Source: Leishmania infantum JPCM5 (Eukaryota; Euglenozoa; Kinetoplastea; Trypanosomatida; Trypanosomatidae). From it: 64,000 bases of DNA. The notes below the pieces were generated by a model, which was not told the origin of the DNA, made no database searches, and saw only the letters and a program-made list of their open reading frames with translations. The DNA is taken from NCBI RefSeq assembly GCF_000002875.2, contig NC_009413.2, positions 1,121,823 through 1,185,822 of the forward strand, read 5' to 3'. Made by a program: the position numbers and the translations under genes. Below, in pieces: positions 9,635-19,651 of this stretch; positions within the stretch are counted from its first letter, which is position 1; each line of letters starts with the position of its first letter.

Positions 9635-11794
9635 ATGAGTTTCTTTGCTAATCCCCTTGCAGATGAGGAGGAGGTGGTGCCCCCCGACTACCCTCTGGAG
9701 CAGTACGACGAGCTCAAGCGCGAGGATGACTTCAACGAGCTCCTTGTGCGATCCACGAAGCTGGAAGGTCGGCAAAGCGGCGGCGATGACGCGTCGGCCA
9801 ACCCCGAGCTCGAGGCATGTCTGAGTCGCACCCGGCAACTGCGAGGCTCGCTGGAGAACTCGTGGCTCCGCATGAGCGAGTTGCAGGTGGAGGCGACCGG
9901 TGGGCCGCGCTCCTCGCCTACGGTGGTGGCATCCAGTTTGTCCATCCCAGCCTCCCTTCTGGGGGCTCTCGACAGCGCCATCACGCAGGTGCACCACCAC
10001 GTTGCGCAGCGCGAGCGACTGAGCCAACACCTGAGCGCACTGGTTGAGAAAGAGGCTGCTCAGCTTTGTTCTTCGGCATCTCATCTACTAACTGCAGCGG
10101 CACAGCACGGCCCTGGTGCGTCCATGTTGCGCGCGCTCAATGCACCGAACTTGGCGTGGCCGCCGGAGACAGTCTCTTCGCCTCACTCGTCGGAGGTAAT
10201 CTGTGAACGTGCAGCTGGGGCTCTGCGTGCTCTGGAGGCGCTTCTCCCTTCCATGTCGGTGGAGGAGGCTGCTTTGGCGAGTGCTGCGGCGCAGCAGCTG
10301 TCGTATGGACTGCAGTCATTGAGCACCTTGAATCAACGCTGCGACGCCCTTCGCGTCACCGTAGAGGCCAAGTCGCAAGAGAAGGCAGATGCCCACTGCG
10401 CCGCTGAGGCGTTTGCTCGGTGGACAGCGCAGCGGCAGCTGACGCGCAGTGAATCGGCCGCATCGCCGGCGTCATCTCCAGTTTCCGCCGCGCCCTCTTT
10501 CGACATTGCCACGGCGGAGTGCCTCAACAAGGAGATGAGCGAGGAGAACGGGCGACTGGAAGCGGTGCTCGCGCGTCTTGTTGCCACTCAGTCGTTCGAC
10601 AGAGCGCAGCGCGACGCCTTCGCGGGAAGTGCTCTGGTGCAGTACGTCGGTCTCGAAACCTACGTGCGGGAGCTTGAAGAGGAGGTCGATCGCCTAGGAC
10701 GGGCCGTGCTGTACCTTCGTGGCATTCTGGCCGAGCCGTCTGCGAGCGAGCTGTGGGGTGAACGCCGTGGCGGGAGCTCTGCTGCTGCATCGACGCAGAG
10801 CGCCAGTCACGAGGGTGAGGAGAGGCTGGCGAGGCGTCTGAGCCGCATCCGCGCAGTGGAGAAAGAGCTGCGGTCGGGGCAGGTAGCGGGCGGTGGATCA
10901 GCGTCGGCGAACGACACCGTCGACACCATTCTGTCCTTCGGCTTGAACCGACTGTTAGAGGTGCACAACGTCTGCTTACATGCGATGGCGCTGCTCAGCA
11001 CCTACTTTGAGAAGCAGTCGGGAAACGCGGCCTTTCTCGGCTATGCATTGCGCGGCGGCGGCGCGGTGGAGGATGCCACGGTGGAACGCGTGCTGGATGT
11101 GCAACTCCCTGACGCGGAGCTGGTGAAGCAATGCTGTGCTGACATGCGCGGCGCGAGCGTCGATCTTGGCGCTACGCTGAAGGGTATTGTGGACAAGTCA
11201 ATCGTGGCTGCGACCGCCCATCTCACGCAGTGGCAGGCTGTGCGGGGCCTGCTGACGGAGCTTCTTCAGTACTCCCTGGCCACGATGCCGGACGTACACG
11301 CCGAGTTTTCGGCTCTGCTCGCAGACTACGCGGAGCCGAAGACGCCGTCGGCCACGGCTGAATCCGCCGTCTCTGCAACGATGAGTCAAGTGAACGCGGA
11401 TTTCGACTGGGCGACGGCGGTGCTCACCGAGGAGGCGAAGGCGTTTGCTGATGAGAAGGGAGCGCAGCTGGAGCTCATCAAGGCGTTCTGGGCGGCGCAG
11501 CAAATCGAGGTCAACAAGAAGATGGCATGGCTGGCGAAGCAGCCAAACACCCCGCTCCTAATGCAGCTGTGCGATGTGGAGAGGGAGAGCGAGCAGCTGT
11601 GCCGTCAACTGGCATCCATGCAGGAGGCCTCCGAAGACGCGTCTGTTCTCCACAACACGTTGACAGAGCTGGAGAGACGTACCTCCGAGGAGGCACGACT
11701 CAATGCGGGTTTGCGGGTAGAGCTCGAGGAGCTCGAGGCTGCAAGGGGCGAGTTGGAGTCGCAGCGCGATATGTTGCTGTCCTCCATGTCATAG
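9635..11794 (+). CDS. Conserved coiled-coil protein, function unknown
   Basis: 719 aa from the ATG at 9635 (MSFFANPLADEEEVV); a TTG 13 codons upstream opens the maximal frame but is not a credible start. The protein is acidic and almost wholly alpha-helical. It has a short structured N-terminus (PLEQYDELKREDDFNELL), heptad-rich segments around residues 200-380 (EEVDRLGRAVLYLRG) and a strong coiled coil at the C-terminus (about 610-719, ELERRTSEEARLNAGLRVELEELEA-type heptads). No catalytic motif, signal peptide or membrane segment is visible. Such proteins in trypanosomatids are often cytoskeletal or basal-body components, but that is only a guess. It lies between PAP and a small membrane protein, which says nothing about function in a polycistronic genome. 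Confidence 0.8.
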   Translation: MSFFANPLADEEEVVPPDYPLEQYDELKREDDFNELLVRSTKLEGRQSGGDDASANPELEACLSRTRQLRGSLENSWLRMSELQVEATGGPRSSPTVVASSLSIPASLLGALDSAITQVHHHVAQRERLSQHLSALVEKEAAQLCSSASHLLTAAAQHGPGASMLRALNAPNLAWPPETVSSPHSSEVICERAAGALRALEALLPSMSVEEAALASAAAQQLSYGLQSLSTLNQRCDALRVTVEAKSQEKADAHCAAEAFARWTAQRQLTRSESAASPASSPVSAAPSFDIATAECLNKEMSEENGRLEAVLARLVATQSFDRAQRDAFAGSALVQYVGLETYVRELEEEVDRLGRAVLYLRGILAEPSASELWGERRGGSSAAASTQSASHEGEERLARRLSRIRAVEKELRSGQVAGGGSASANDTVDTILSFGLNRLLEVHNVCLHAMALLSTYFEKQSGNAAFLGYALRGGGAVEDATVERVLDVQLPDAELVKQCCADMRGASVDLGATLKGIVDKSIVAATAHLTQWQAVRGLLTELLQYSLATMPDVHAEFSALLADYAEPKTPSATAESAVSATMSQVNADFDWATAVLTEEAKAFADEKGAQLELIKAFWAAQQIEVNKKMAWLAKQPNTPLLMQLCDVERESEQLCRQLASMQEASEDASVLHNTLTELERRTSEEARLNAGLRVELEELEAARGELESQRDMLLSSMS

Positions 11795-12314
11795 GGGTGG
11801 CAGGACAAGTGCTCGACGGAACGCGTGCCACGGCCACTCGTGACATTTACCCTTCAAATGGACGGCTCAGCTGCGTACGTCCCCCGATGCCTCTCGAAGC
11901 ACAGCCTTGCCTCGAAGCTTTCTTTTTAAAGTCTTGCGCGCCACGGGCGGTGGGGTACTAGCTGGGAATGCTTGACTGCAGCATTGCACCAACGCACTTG
12001 GGCTCGAGACTGCGTGTTGGTGCGACGGCGATGCCCGCGGCGCCACCCGAACCGCCCCCTTCCCTCTCTCCCGGTTCTCCTCCCCCTCCCCCTCCTTCCC
12101 TCCGCAGGCGCGGTGGACATGCGCGAAACTCCCAAACTCTGCTCTGCGTCTCTCGCCATTCGCTGGCTGCTATCCTTCCCCTCCTCTACCGCTTCTCCTC
12201 GTCCTGCCACCATGGATGGCACACCGACACCGACACACTCGCACCATCGAGTGCGCATTCCTCTATCGCCATAACTCTTTGCGGTAACGCTACCACCAAC
12301 ATAGGGGAAAACAG
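11795..12314 (+). other. Intergenic region
   Basis: No gene seen. A C/T-rich stretch at about 12050-12110 and 12170-12210 probably directs trans-splicing of the downstream small gene. Confidence 0.6.
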
Positions 12315-12683
12315 ATGTCGTGCCAGGTAGGCCAGAACAACTGGATCTTCACCGATTCACCGGTGTGCTATGTGACGCCGAACTTGCGTCTACATCAGTG
12401 CACCTGTCCGCTGACAACGTGCACCCCCACCGCGGCTGGCTACGGGTGCCACCTGACATCCTCTGTTATGATTCTCTCCGGTGTGCTAGTCGTAGTCTGG
12501 ATCATGGCTGCGTGCGCCTACGTGTACGTTTTGAATTTCGTCGGCGAGCTGGAACTAGAGGCTCGCACGGAGAAGGTGGTCTCTCTCAGCCGCAATTACT
12601 ACTACCACAAGTTGTTCGGCACCGGTAGCCCGATGCTCCCGTCAAGTGTCTATGTACCGGATAGAAAGTTGCGCTCGGAGTAG
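12315..12683 (+). CDS. Small Cys-rich single-pass membrane protein
   Basis: 122 aa, ATG at 12315. The N-terminal 46 residues contain six cysteines (3, 18, 29, 31, 36, 45), suggesting disulfides or metal binding. A single hydrophobic helix spans about 51-73 (VMILSGVLVVVWIMAACAYVYV), followed by a charged segment (ELELEARTEKVV) and a Tyr/Pro-rich tail. There is no cleavable signal peptide, so the helix may serve as signal anchor. I do not recognise the family. Codon use and amino-acid make-up look coding, and the frame is flanked by typical trans-splicing signals. Confidence 0.7.
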   Translation: MSCQVGQNNWIFTDSPVCYVTPNLRLHQCTCPLTTCTPTAAGYGCHLTSSVMILSGVLVVVWIMAACAYVYVLNFVGELELEARTEKVVSLSRNYYYHKLFGTGSPMLPSSVYVPDRKLRSE

Positions 12684-15600
12684 ACGACACGGCTCTGCTG
12701 TGGAGTTGAGATCGCAGAGGCGTTGCCCCCTCTCCTCTTCTTTTCTTCTCTTTCTGGCCTTTCTTTTCGGGGCTTAGCGCCGGCACACCTAGAAAGAGGA
12801 GAAGAGGGGATAGGGGGGCTACTCAGGGCACATCTGCATCTGTCTCGTGTGAATAACAGGAAACGCGTACGCGTGCCCGGACAACCCTCCAGGCGTGCAC
12901 ACGTTTGCGTCCGGGTGTGAACCGATGGATTCCGTGTGCGGGGGCTGGCGCTTCTCGGTCAACGCTGCCTAGTGGGGTGGGTGCGCAGGCGGCAGCGCCG
13001 CTGTTTGCAGCAAAGGATAGGCCTCTTCTTAGGCGCGTGCCGCTGTGTTCCTTTTCACCCTTTTTCCTCTTTGTAGGCGAATGCCGCCGTTGCCGTGATC
13101 TGTCCAATTTTTCCCCTTCCCGCTGTACTGCTGCAGGCGAGAGGGGCCACACCTTCTCTGTCCTACCTCTCCACTTGGTATGCGTATGTGCAAACGCGTG
13201 TAAGTGGCCGCTTCTCCCGTCTTAGCCACTTCCTGCGCTTCCTCCTTCGCGCCTTCGTTTCGGGCTCGAACTGTCCACTCCGACTCTCGCATCCTCCTCG
13301 CGTCTTCTCGGTATCCCTTCTTTACCTCTTCTTACCATAACTCACCCCCTGATTATGGACGGCTGCCTCACTGTGATGTCAGGGTCTGATACCCTCTCCA
13401 CCCCCCACACGCTGCGTGTGGGAGCGACCAAGAGCCTGCGGCCTTCCCTGGTATACGGCCGTGAACTCTTGGTGTCCGCGGAGAGGTCTGGGCTTGCTCT
13501 GGGCCGAAGAGACGTGCAGCCATGACCACATCTATGCCAGCGCACTGCCAATCGTGTCGACGGCTCACCGAGTGTGTGCGCATTTTTACGTTGAACCCCT
13601 AAGCCAGCCGATGAGTGTGCCATCTTCTGTTGGCTTATTTTCGTTTTGCTTTTTTTTTGCTCATCTTCTCTGCAGCGTCGTAGCGCGTGCCTGCGTGCGC
13701 GCGGTGCCTCTCTCATTGCTTGCTGCGTGCTGTGTCGACTCTTGTCTTCTTCGATGGAGTAAGTCTGTGCTGCCCCTCTCCCTTCCCCACAGCCGCGCAG
13801 CAGCCGCTTTTGCACCGACACCACCGTTCACCCCTTCCTTGTCCACTGTACTCCTTCTCTCTCCCATCCATTTGATAAAGCCAAGGGCAGTTCAAACTAC
13901 CGGCTGCGCAGCACTTGTGCTTTTACCTCATTCTGCTTGCTCTCGCTGTTCTCTCATCATCGGATGGTCTTTTTTGTTGAGCGCCTGTGGCAGTGGCGCT
14001 GACTTGTGCTTGGGAGGGAAGACCGGCTTAGCGCTGACGGCGGCTTCAAAGAGGAGTGAAAGGAGCGGAGAGAGGGAAGTGGCCGTGCGCGCGAGGTGTA
14101 ATGTGCCCCGTGCCCCGCCAAGAACGACAGGGCGAAGGGGCCGACGGAGCCGATCTGTTTCAGCAGTGGGCGCCCAAGTGAGGATGCGGCTTTGTTAGGG
14201 CGCTAAAACAGCTCCCCTCCACATCAACAGCAAAGGCTCTGTGTAGGGAAGGAATAGAACACCTGTCGTCACGACTGCCCTCTTCACCGCCCGCCGACGT
14301 CAATGGTCTACCACTCACCAACTTCCCTTGAACTTGAAAGCAAGGGAAGGAGGCAGCAGCTGAGACGCGAGGCTGTTGCCGCTTCTCCAGCAGTGTCGTG
14401 AGCTGCTGTTGCCGCGAACTCTGATTTAAGGCTGCGGAGAACACATTCTGGAGCAGCAGATTTTCTAGGATAAGGATGCACCAAAAAAAGCCATTCGCAA
14501 ACGAAACAGAGGGTGTGCGGCGTCTGGTCGGTGCTTGGAAGCGACTCGCACTGCTGTAGGCGTGTACGCGCACCGTCGCATGTGCGGCGAAGACTTTTGC
14601 GGCGGGTTGGAATGCATGGACGAGACGCGCACTCGTGCGTGCTCGTGATGACACGGATGGGATGCGTGGCGCGTCGTGGCGCAGCTGTGGTCTCTCCTGT
14701 GATGCGGCGTGCACGAGTGTGGCTTGGCACCGCAGAATGACGACCGGCGCCGGGGCCACCACCGCCACTGGAACGCATGTTTCTCTCCTCATCGAGCTTC
14801 TCTACGCAACCGCCTTTTGATCTATTTCGCACCTTTTCTTTGTCCCCCCTCCCACGTGCATACACACACACACATAAAAACATATATGTATATTCATGAA
14901 GACATTGAACGCCTTCCTATCGATGAATACGCGCCGATACCTCTACTCCTCTCTCGTTCCCTCTCACTCGTCTCGTGTATCGGTTTGGACGAGCAGTCGC
15001 GCCTTTTGTGTGATGGCGGAGATGTGAGAGACGAAGCCCCCTTTTCTTTTCGTCGTTATCATTGATCCTATTTTTTTTTTGGAGGAGGGGGCTTTCCAGA
15101 TGGAGTTATCGTCTTGTTCTCGCTCCGTTTCAGAAGCGAAGCTCTATGCTCGTCACTGCCCACCTTCCTCGACGAACGGGCACCACATTCACATGGCGAC
15201 TACTTGCCTGCTCGCGTTTCCTCATGGGCTGCGGTTGCATTAAGCTCGCGATGTTTATCAGTCATGAGCAGCACGCACATGATGTGCGCCCACTTTCCGC
15301 GACTGCTACACAAATATCGCTGACCCGGCAATTCACGCGTTTTTTTCAGCCCTCGTGCTCAGGGAGTTTGTCTCCCCTTCCCTCTCTTTCCCAAAGCCGG
15401 ACCAGGCGCGACCGGGCAGGCTGAAGGTGTTAGGGGTGACTTCACACATCCATGTTTTACGTGACCATGCCCAGGCCAAACACGCATATATATCATGTAT
15501 GATAGAGAGTTTTCTTATCCGTTGGAGGAGTGGAGGTGCCATGCGTGAAGCTTCCGCCGTCGCGTGCACCCGCGTCGATTCCTGCGACTCGGAGCAGAAG

Positions 15601-15937
15601 TTGCAGAGAACTTATCTGGGTTGCTGTCCGAGTATGCCATCGCATCGCATGCTTGTGACACGCAATATGCAGACATCCCACATAATCTCTCATGCTCCAC
15701 TCTCATCCAACTCCTACTCTCTTCGGACGCTGCGGTGTCTGAGTTCGTCTGGCGCGTGCTGTATACGCACCCCAACTGTATTTGGCCCTATCGCACACAT
15801 CGAAGGAGAAGCACGGCAAGCAGTCAAGGACGCAAAAGGAAGGGGCGACCACAAGAGGAGGATACTGGCGGCATTTTTTCTTTGGTAGACGAACAGCTCC
15901 ATCACCTTTCCCTGCGTGCTTGTGGCGGAAGCAAACG
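12684..15937 (+). other. 3.25-kb gene-free region
   Basis: No open frame has coding character. It contains a dispersed repeat at 13351-13581, a purine-rich stretch near 14300-14480, short (CA)n near 14862-14873, and an AT-rich segment near 15485-15500. Pyrimidine tracts before 15900 may serve the SAM-protein gene. It is longer than most spacers here. Confidence 0.6.
13351..13581 (+). repeat. Dispersed repeat family 2, copy 1
   Basis: About 230 bp that align at roughly 90% with 49784-50109, from GATTATGGACGG to the TCGTGTCGACG end. The shared core covers the CTGGTATACGGCCGTG and GTCTGGGCTTGCTCTGGG segments. It is non-coding and may belong to a degenerate retroposon family such as SIDER1 or SIDER2, which I cannot settle by eye. 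Confidence 0.65.
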
Positions 15938-18900
15938 ATGCCGCCCCCTTTCCCCTCACACGCCCCGGCAATCGTCGCCGCTGTGGCCGGCGCCGTCGCC
16001 GGAGCGGCGGCGCTTACCTGGGGTGTCTTACGCTGGCATCGACGCCAGCAGGGACATGAGGGCACTGGTACCCCGACTGGGACGTGGACAGTTCAGCAGG
16101 TGGCGGCATGGCTTCGTGAGAACGGTGTCAGCAAGACCTCTGTGGCTGTGTGTTGTCGCTACAAAGTGGATGGCGACACACTGATGCGGCTGACGGCGCA
16201 TGATCTCTATTACATGGGTGTGCCGTTGCGCGACGCGCGAGTGATTCTCGCAGCTGTGGAGGACGTTAAGGGTAGCCTAGTCCTTCTCTCCTCTGCATCG
16301 CCGCGCTCGGTCTCGCGCCGGCAGTCAAGCGTTTCCCCGCGAACTGCCCAAGTAACTGTCCCCTCGGCGGCCGAGCAGTTTGAGGCCGCCTGGCGGGCAC
16401 TGATGCGAACCTGTGCACTGCCGGCAAGCGGCACATCACCAGCCGAGCAGCAGCAGCGCTTGGCGGTGTACACTGGTACTCTTTTAGAGAGCTTTCAGGT
16501 GCTGACAGCTAGCGAGCAGGCCGCGGCGCTGTCGCTGGTGGCGGAGGCGGAAAAAGTGCGTGTCGCCCCCCCTGCCATCGTGCCGCTGGAAGCTCAGCCT
16601 GGGCAAGCGGACACCGAGGCCCCTGTGGATACGTCGTTTCCCGTGCAGGCGGTGGAGGAGAAGCTGAGGCCTTTGCATGATATGCTGGACGGGTTTCTGG
16701 ACTTTCTGCGCTCTCCGGACCTCGACGCGGTTGCGGCAGCTGAATTTGACGAGTTGGGCGAGCGGGTCGCGGCGCAGGTGAAGCGGATTTTGCGAGTTGC
16801 GGAGCAGTTGCCGCCGAAGCTTGGCGACCCCCTCCGCCGCAAGTGCGACGGCGTTTTCGAGGTCCTCTTCAGCCGTCAACGGACCGCGCTTGGTGCCTCT
16901 GGCGGGGAGGCCGCCGGCAAGGCAAAGCTAATGCAGGCCCTCCGCAGTGTGCTTTCCACTGTGGAGGACCCACAGCTGCGCGAGTTGCCTGCTGCACAGC
17001 GCGTGCAGGCTCTGTCGTCGTTGGCCAAGCGAGCGGAGGCGATCGAGGCTGTCGCAGCCGGCTCCGTGTCAGGCGTGCCTAAGGATGTGGAGGTTCTCAA
17101 TATGGTGCAGTCACTGCTTCGCATTATTCAGGAGGCGATTCGTCTCAGCGAGCGTGAGGCTGAAGCCGATGAGGATGAGAAGGAAGGGCAGGCGCCTGCT
17201 GCAGAGGACGCGGATGCTGCCAACGGGCCGATCCCTGTAATCGTCAGGACTGTGCAGGACATTCAGGGCACCCTGCAGTCAGAGACATTCCAGCACGCGC
17301 CGTCGGCGGTAAAGGTGGAGTTGTGCACCACTTTGCTCCAACGAGTTGCGGCGCTGGAGGACAACCTGGCCGAAGTGCCCTCTCCCGCGCAGGCTATGGT
17401 GCGGGATCTTCTTTTGAACACAAGGAACGTGCTCGCCGTCGTGACTGCCGCGGCTGAGACCGAGGGGAACGATGGCGGCGAGGACCCCCCGGCGGATGAT
17501 GAGAAGCCCGAGAAGGAGCAGGATGGTAACGGCGACGCCGAGGCGGCCCAGACGGAGGGTGAGAAGAGAGAGACGCAGAGCTCTGACACAAACATAGATG
17601 CGTACGTGGCACAGTTGGAGAAGATATTCGACTTCCTGACCTCCGACGCGCTGGATCAGGCCACGATGGAGGAGAGGAAAAAGGTAGCGGTGAGGCTGCG
17701 GCAGCGGGTGGAGGCGATCAAGGCAGATGTGGCAGCGCGCGACCCCCAGTGCACACTCATCACGGAGCTCATCGCTCCTCTTCAAAATTTGTTGTCTGAA
17801 ATGGCTAGCAATCACGTTGCGTCGCGTGAGTTCCTCGAGATTACTGCCCCTCTTAGTGACGTGCGACGTCTTTTGACCAGCGAGTCATTCCAGCAGCTGC
17901 CCCACGCCGGGAAGATACGTATTGCCCGCAACATTGTGCCACAACTGCAGCAGCTTACCTCTTCCTTCTCCTCCTTGTCGAACTCTGAGCGTACTGCCGC
18001 AGAGGAGCTGCTTCGCCCCATCAACGAGGTGCTGTTGCACCTGATGCGTCCCCGCGGCGTTGCTACGGGGTCAGCGCAGGAAGTGCTTGATCGTCTTCAA
18101 GCGGTGATGCGCACCATCCAAGGCGCCGAGCTCACCACCATGTCGCCAACGGAGAGAAGCGCCTGGGCTGCCAACACCGTCGCGGATCTGGGCCGGCTTC
18201 GGGACGATTGTGCGGCGCTCGGCGCTGAGGGAGAAGCATTACTTCCTATCATCGAGCGTCTTCGAAGCCAACTGAGCGGGTTGCTGCCCGACCATACAAA
18301 TGCTGGAGGAGGCGAAGACCGTGATGATTCCGGCGACGCCGAACGCAGCGGCGCCGGATGCAACGGCGAGGCTCAGCGGGAGCAGGAGGAGGGTCGGACA
18401 CACCTTGTCTGGGCAGCACCGCGTGACATGCACGCTGAATTGCTGGAGGCTGAGCGGGCAGCGACGCCAGTGCCGCCGGAACGGTTGCAGAGAATGCTCC
18501 AGATGATGGGAGAGGCGACTGAGCTGCCGGGTATGTCAACACGACAAGTGGCGGAGCCGCGGCAGTTCGGCAGTCTCCTGCGTCGCCACGCGGAGGGCGT
18601 GGGCGGCAAGGTAAACGACGATAGCACCAGCGCTAGAGTCGACGGCGCGGAACAGGACTTCGATGAAGCCACGGCGGCGCTGCACGCTTTACGCAGATCT
18701 CTGCAGGTGCTGATGGATGCGGTGCAAGATGAGAACGCTGCGACGGCGACGGAGTTGTCAGTGGTGGCGAGCAAAACAGAGGAACTGCTCGCAAGCGCTG
18801 ATGCGGCCAAGATAAACTGGCGCGCTGACTCGTGGTGCACCGGCACGGTGCGGAGCATTTCGGAGGCCCTGCAGCAGTTGCGCGGCAGCGGGGGCGGCGC

Positions 18901-19651
18901 GAGCCGCGCCAAAGTTCCAAGCAAAGTGGAGGAGGTGCTCCAATCATCTATCGCGGCTCTCATCGCAAACCCGCCGACCGGCATGGAGGACTTCGAGCCG
19001 TACCTGCGTTTGCTGCAGCTGGCCCAGCCATCGGCAGAACAGATGACGAACAGGGAGCTGATGCTGCTCAAAAGCCTCCAGGAATCGGTGATAGAGGCCA
19101 TGCGGCGCCTCCCAGATCATCCGCGTCAAAATGGCGAAAGGACCAGGCATGAGACCGACGACGAGGGGGAGGGCAGTGCACAGGCAGTATTGGGCGTGCC
19201 GCAGCAGATGCCGTACAAACGGCGCGAAGGCTCCTCCTCGGCGGAGGAGCTGGACGACTCCGACAATGCCCAGCAGGATCTGGAGCGCCTCCTGGCCGGT
19301 GAGGGGGTGACAGTGGAGGATGCCATTGAAGCGCTGCGGGAGCAGATTTGCCTGCAGCCCGATGCACTCGACCGTGGCGAGGCCGGCGATGAGGACGAGG
19401 TCGAGCGGGCCGGGAACGAAGAGGACGACGCCTGCGTGTCACAGTCGGAGGCGCAACGCGCTGACAAACAGACCCCAGATCCACTTCAGCCGGAGAGCGC
19501 AGATGCCTTTAACGAGGACGACGACGACGGCGTTGGCAGCAGCGGTGCCGCAGCCATCTCTGGCCCCTCGTCTGGCTCTGCGCGACACATCGCGTACGAC
19601 GACGAGTTTGACGGCGAGGACAAGACTCACAGCAGCACCAGCGCCGCATGA
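15938..19651 (+). CDS. Membrane-anchored SAM-domain protein with helical repeats
   Basis: 1,237 aa from the ATG at 15938 (MPPPFPSHAP); the open frame runs 52 codons upstream through a TTG but that part is spacer-like. Residues 10-32 form an Ala/Val-rich hydrophobic helix followed by basic RWHRR, a likely N-terminal membrane anchor (ER or mitochondrial outer membrane). A sterile alpha motif follows at about 48-112 (WTVQQVAAWLREN, YKVDGDTLMRLTAHDLYYMGV). From about 240 to 790 there are at least six degenerate units of 70-80 residues, seen from nucleotide starts near 16654, 16924, 17231, 17596, 17830 and 18074. They share the pattern of a helix, SxxFQxLP or similar, and two more helices. The C-terminal third is acidic and low-complexity. 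SAM domains mediate protein-protein interaction; function is otherwise unknown. Confidence 0.75.
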   Translation: MPPPFPSHAPAIVAAVAGAVAGAAALTWGVLRWHRRQQGHEGTGTPTGTWTVQQVAAWLRENGVSKTSVAVCCRYKVDGDTLMRLTAHDLYYMGVPLRDARVILAAVEDVKGSLVLLSSASPRSVSRRQSSVSPRTAQVTVPSAAEQFEAAWRALMRTCALPASGTSPAEQQQRLAVYTGTLLESFQVLTASEQAAALSLVAEAEKVRVAPPAIVPLEAQPGQADTEAPVDTSFPVQAVEEKLRPLHDMLDGFLDFLRSPDLDAVAAAEFDELGERVAAQVKRILRVAEQLPPKLGDPLRRKCDGVFEVLFSRQRTALGASGGEAAGKAKLMQALRSVLSTVEDPQLRELPAAQRVQALSSLAKRAEAIEAVAAGSVSGVPKDVEVLNMVQSLLRIIQEAIRLSEREAEADEDEKEGQAPAAEDADAANGPIPVIVRTVQDIQGTLQSETFQHAPSAVKVELCTTLLQRVAALEDNLAEVPSPAQAMVRDLLLNTRNVLAVVTAAAETEGNDGGEDPPADDEKPEKEQDGNGDAEAAQTEGEKRETQSSDTNIDAYVAQLEKIFDFLTSDALDQATMEERKKVAVRLRQRVEAIKADVAARDPQCTLITELIAPLQNLLSEMASNHVASREFLEITAPLSDVRRLLTSESFQQLPHAGKIRIARNIVPQLQQLTSSFSSLSNSERTAAEELLRPINEVLLHLMRPRGVATGSAQEVLDRLQAVMRTIQGAELTTMSPTERSAWAANTVADLGRLRDDCAALGAEGEALLPIIERLRSQLSGLLPDHTNAGGGEDRDDSGDAERSGAGCNGEAQREQEEGRTHLVWAAPRDMHAELLEAERAATPVPPERLQRMLQMMGEATELPGMSTRQVAEPRQFGSLLRRHAEGVGGKVNDDSTSARVDGAEQDFDEATAALHALRRSLQVLMDAVQDENAATATELSVVASKTEELLASADAAKINWRADSWCTGTVRSISEALQQLRGSGGGASRAKVPSKVEEVLQSSIAALIANPPTGMEDFEPYLRLLQLAQPSAEQMTNRELMLLKSLQESVIEAMRRLPDHPRQNGERTRHETDDEGEGSAQAVLGVPQQMPYKRREGSSSAEELDDSDNAQQDLERLLAGEGVTVEDAIEALREQICLQPDALDRGEAGDEDEVERAGNEEDDACVSQSEAQRADKQTPDPLQPESADAFNEDDDDGVGSSGAAAISGPSSGSARHIAYDDEFDGEDKTHSSTSAA

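Noticed and set aside
13416..14198. 260-aa + strand frame in the spacer
   Set aside because: Begins in a dispersed repeat and runs through pyrimidine tracts; no protein-like composition.
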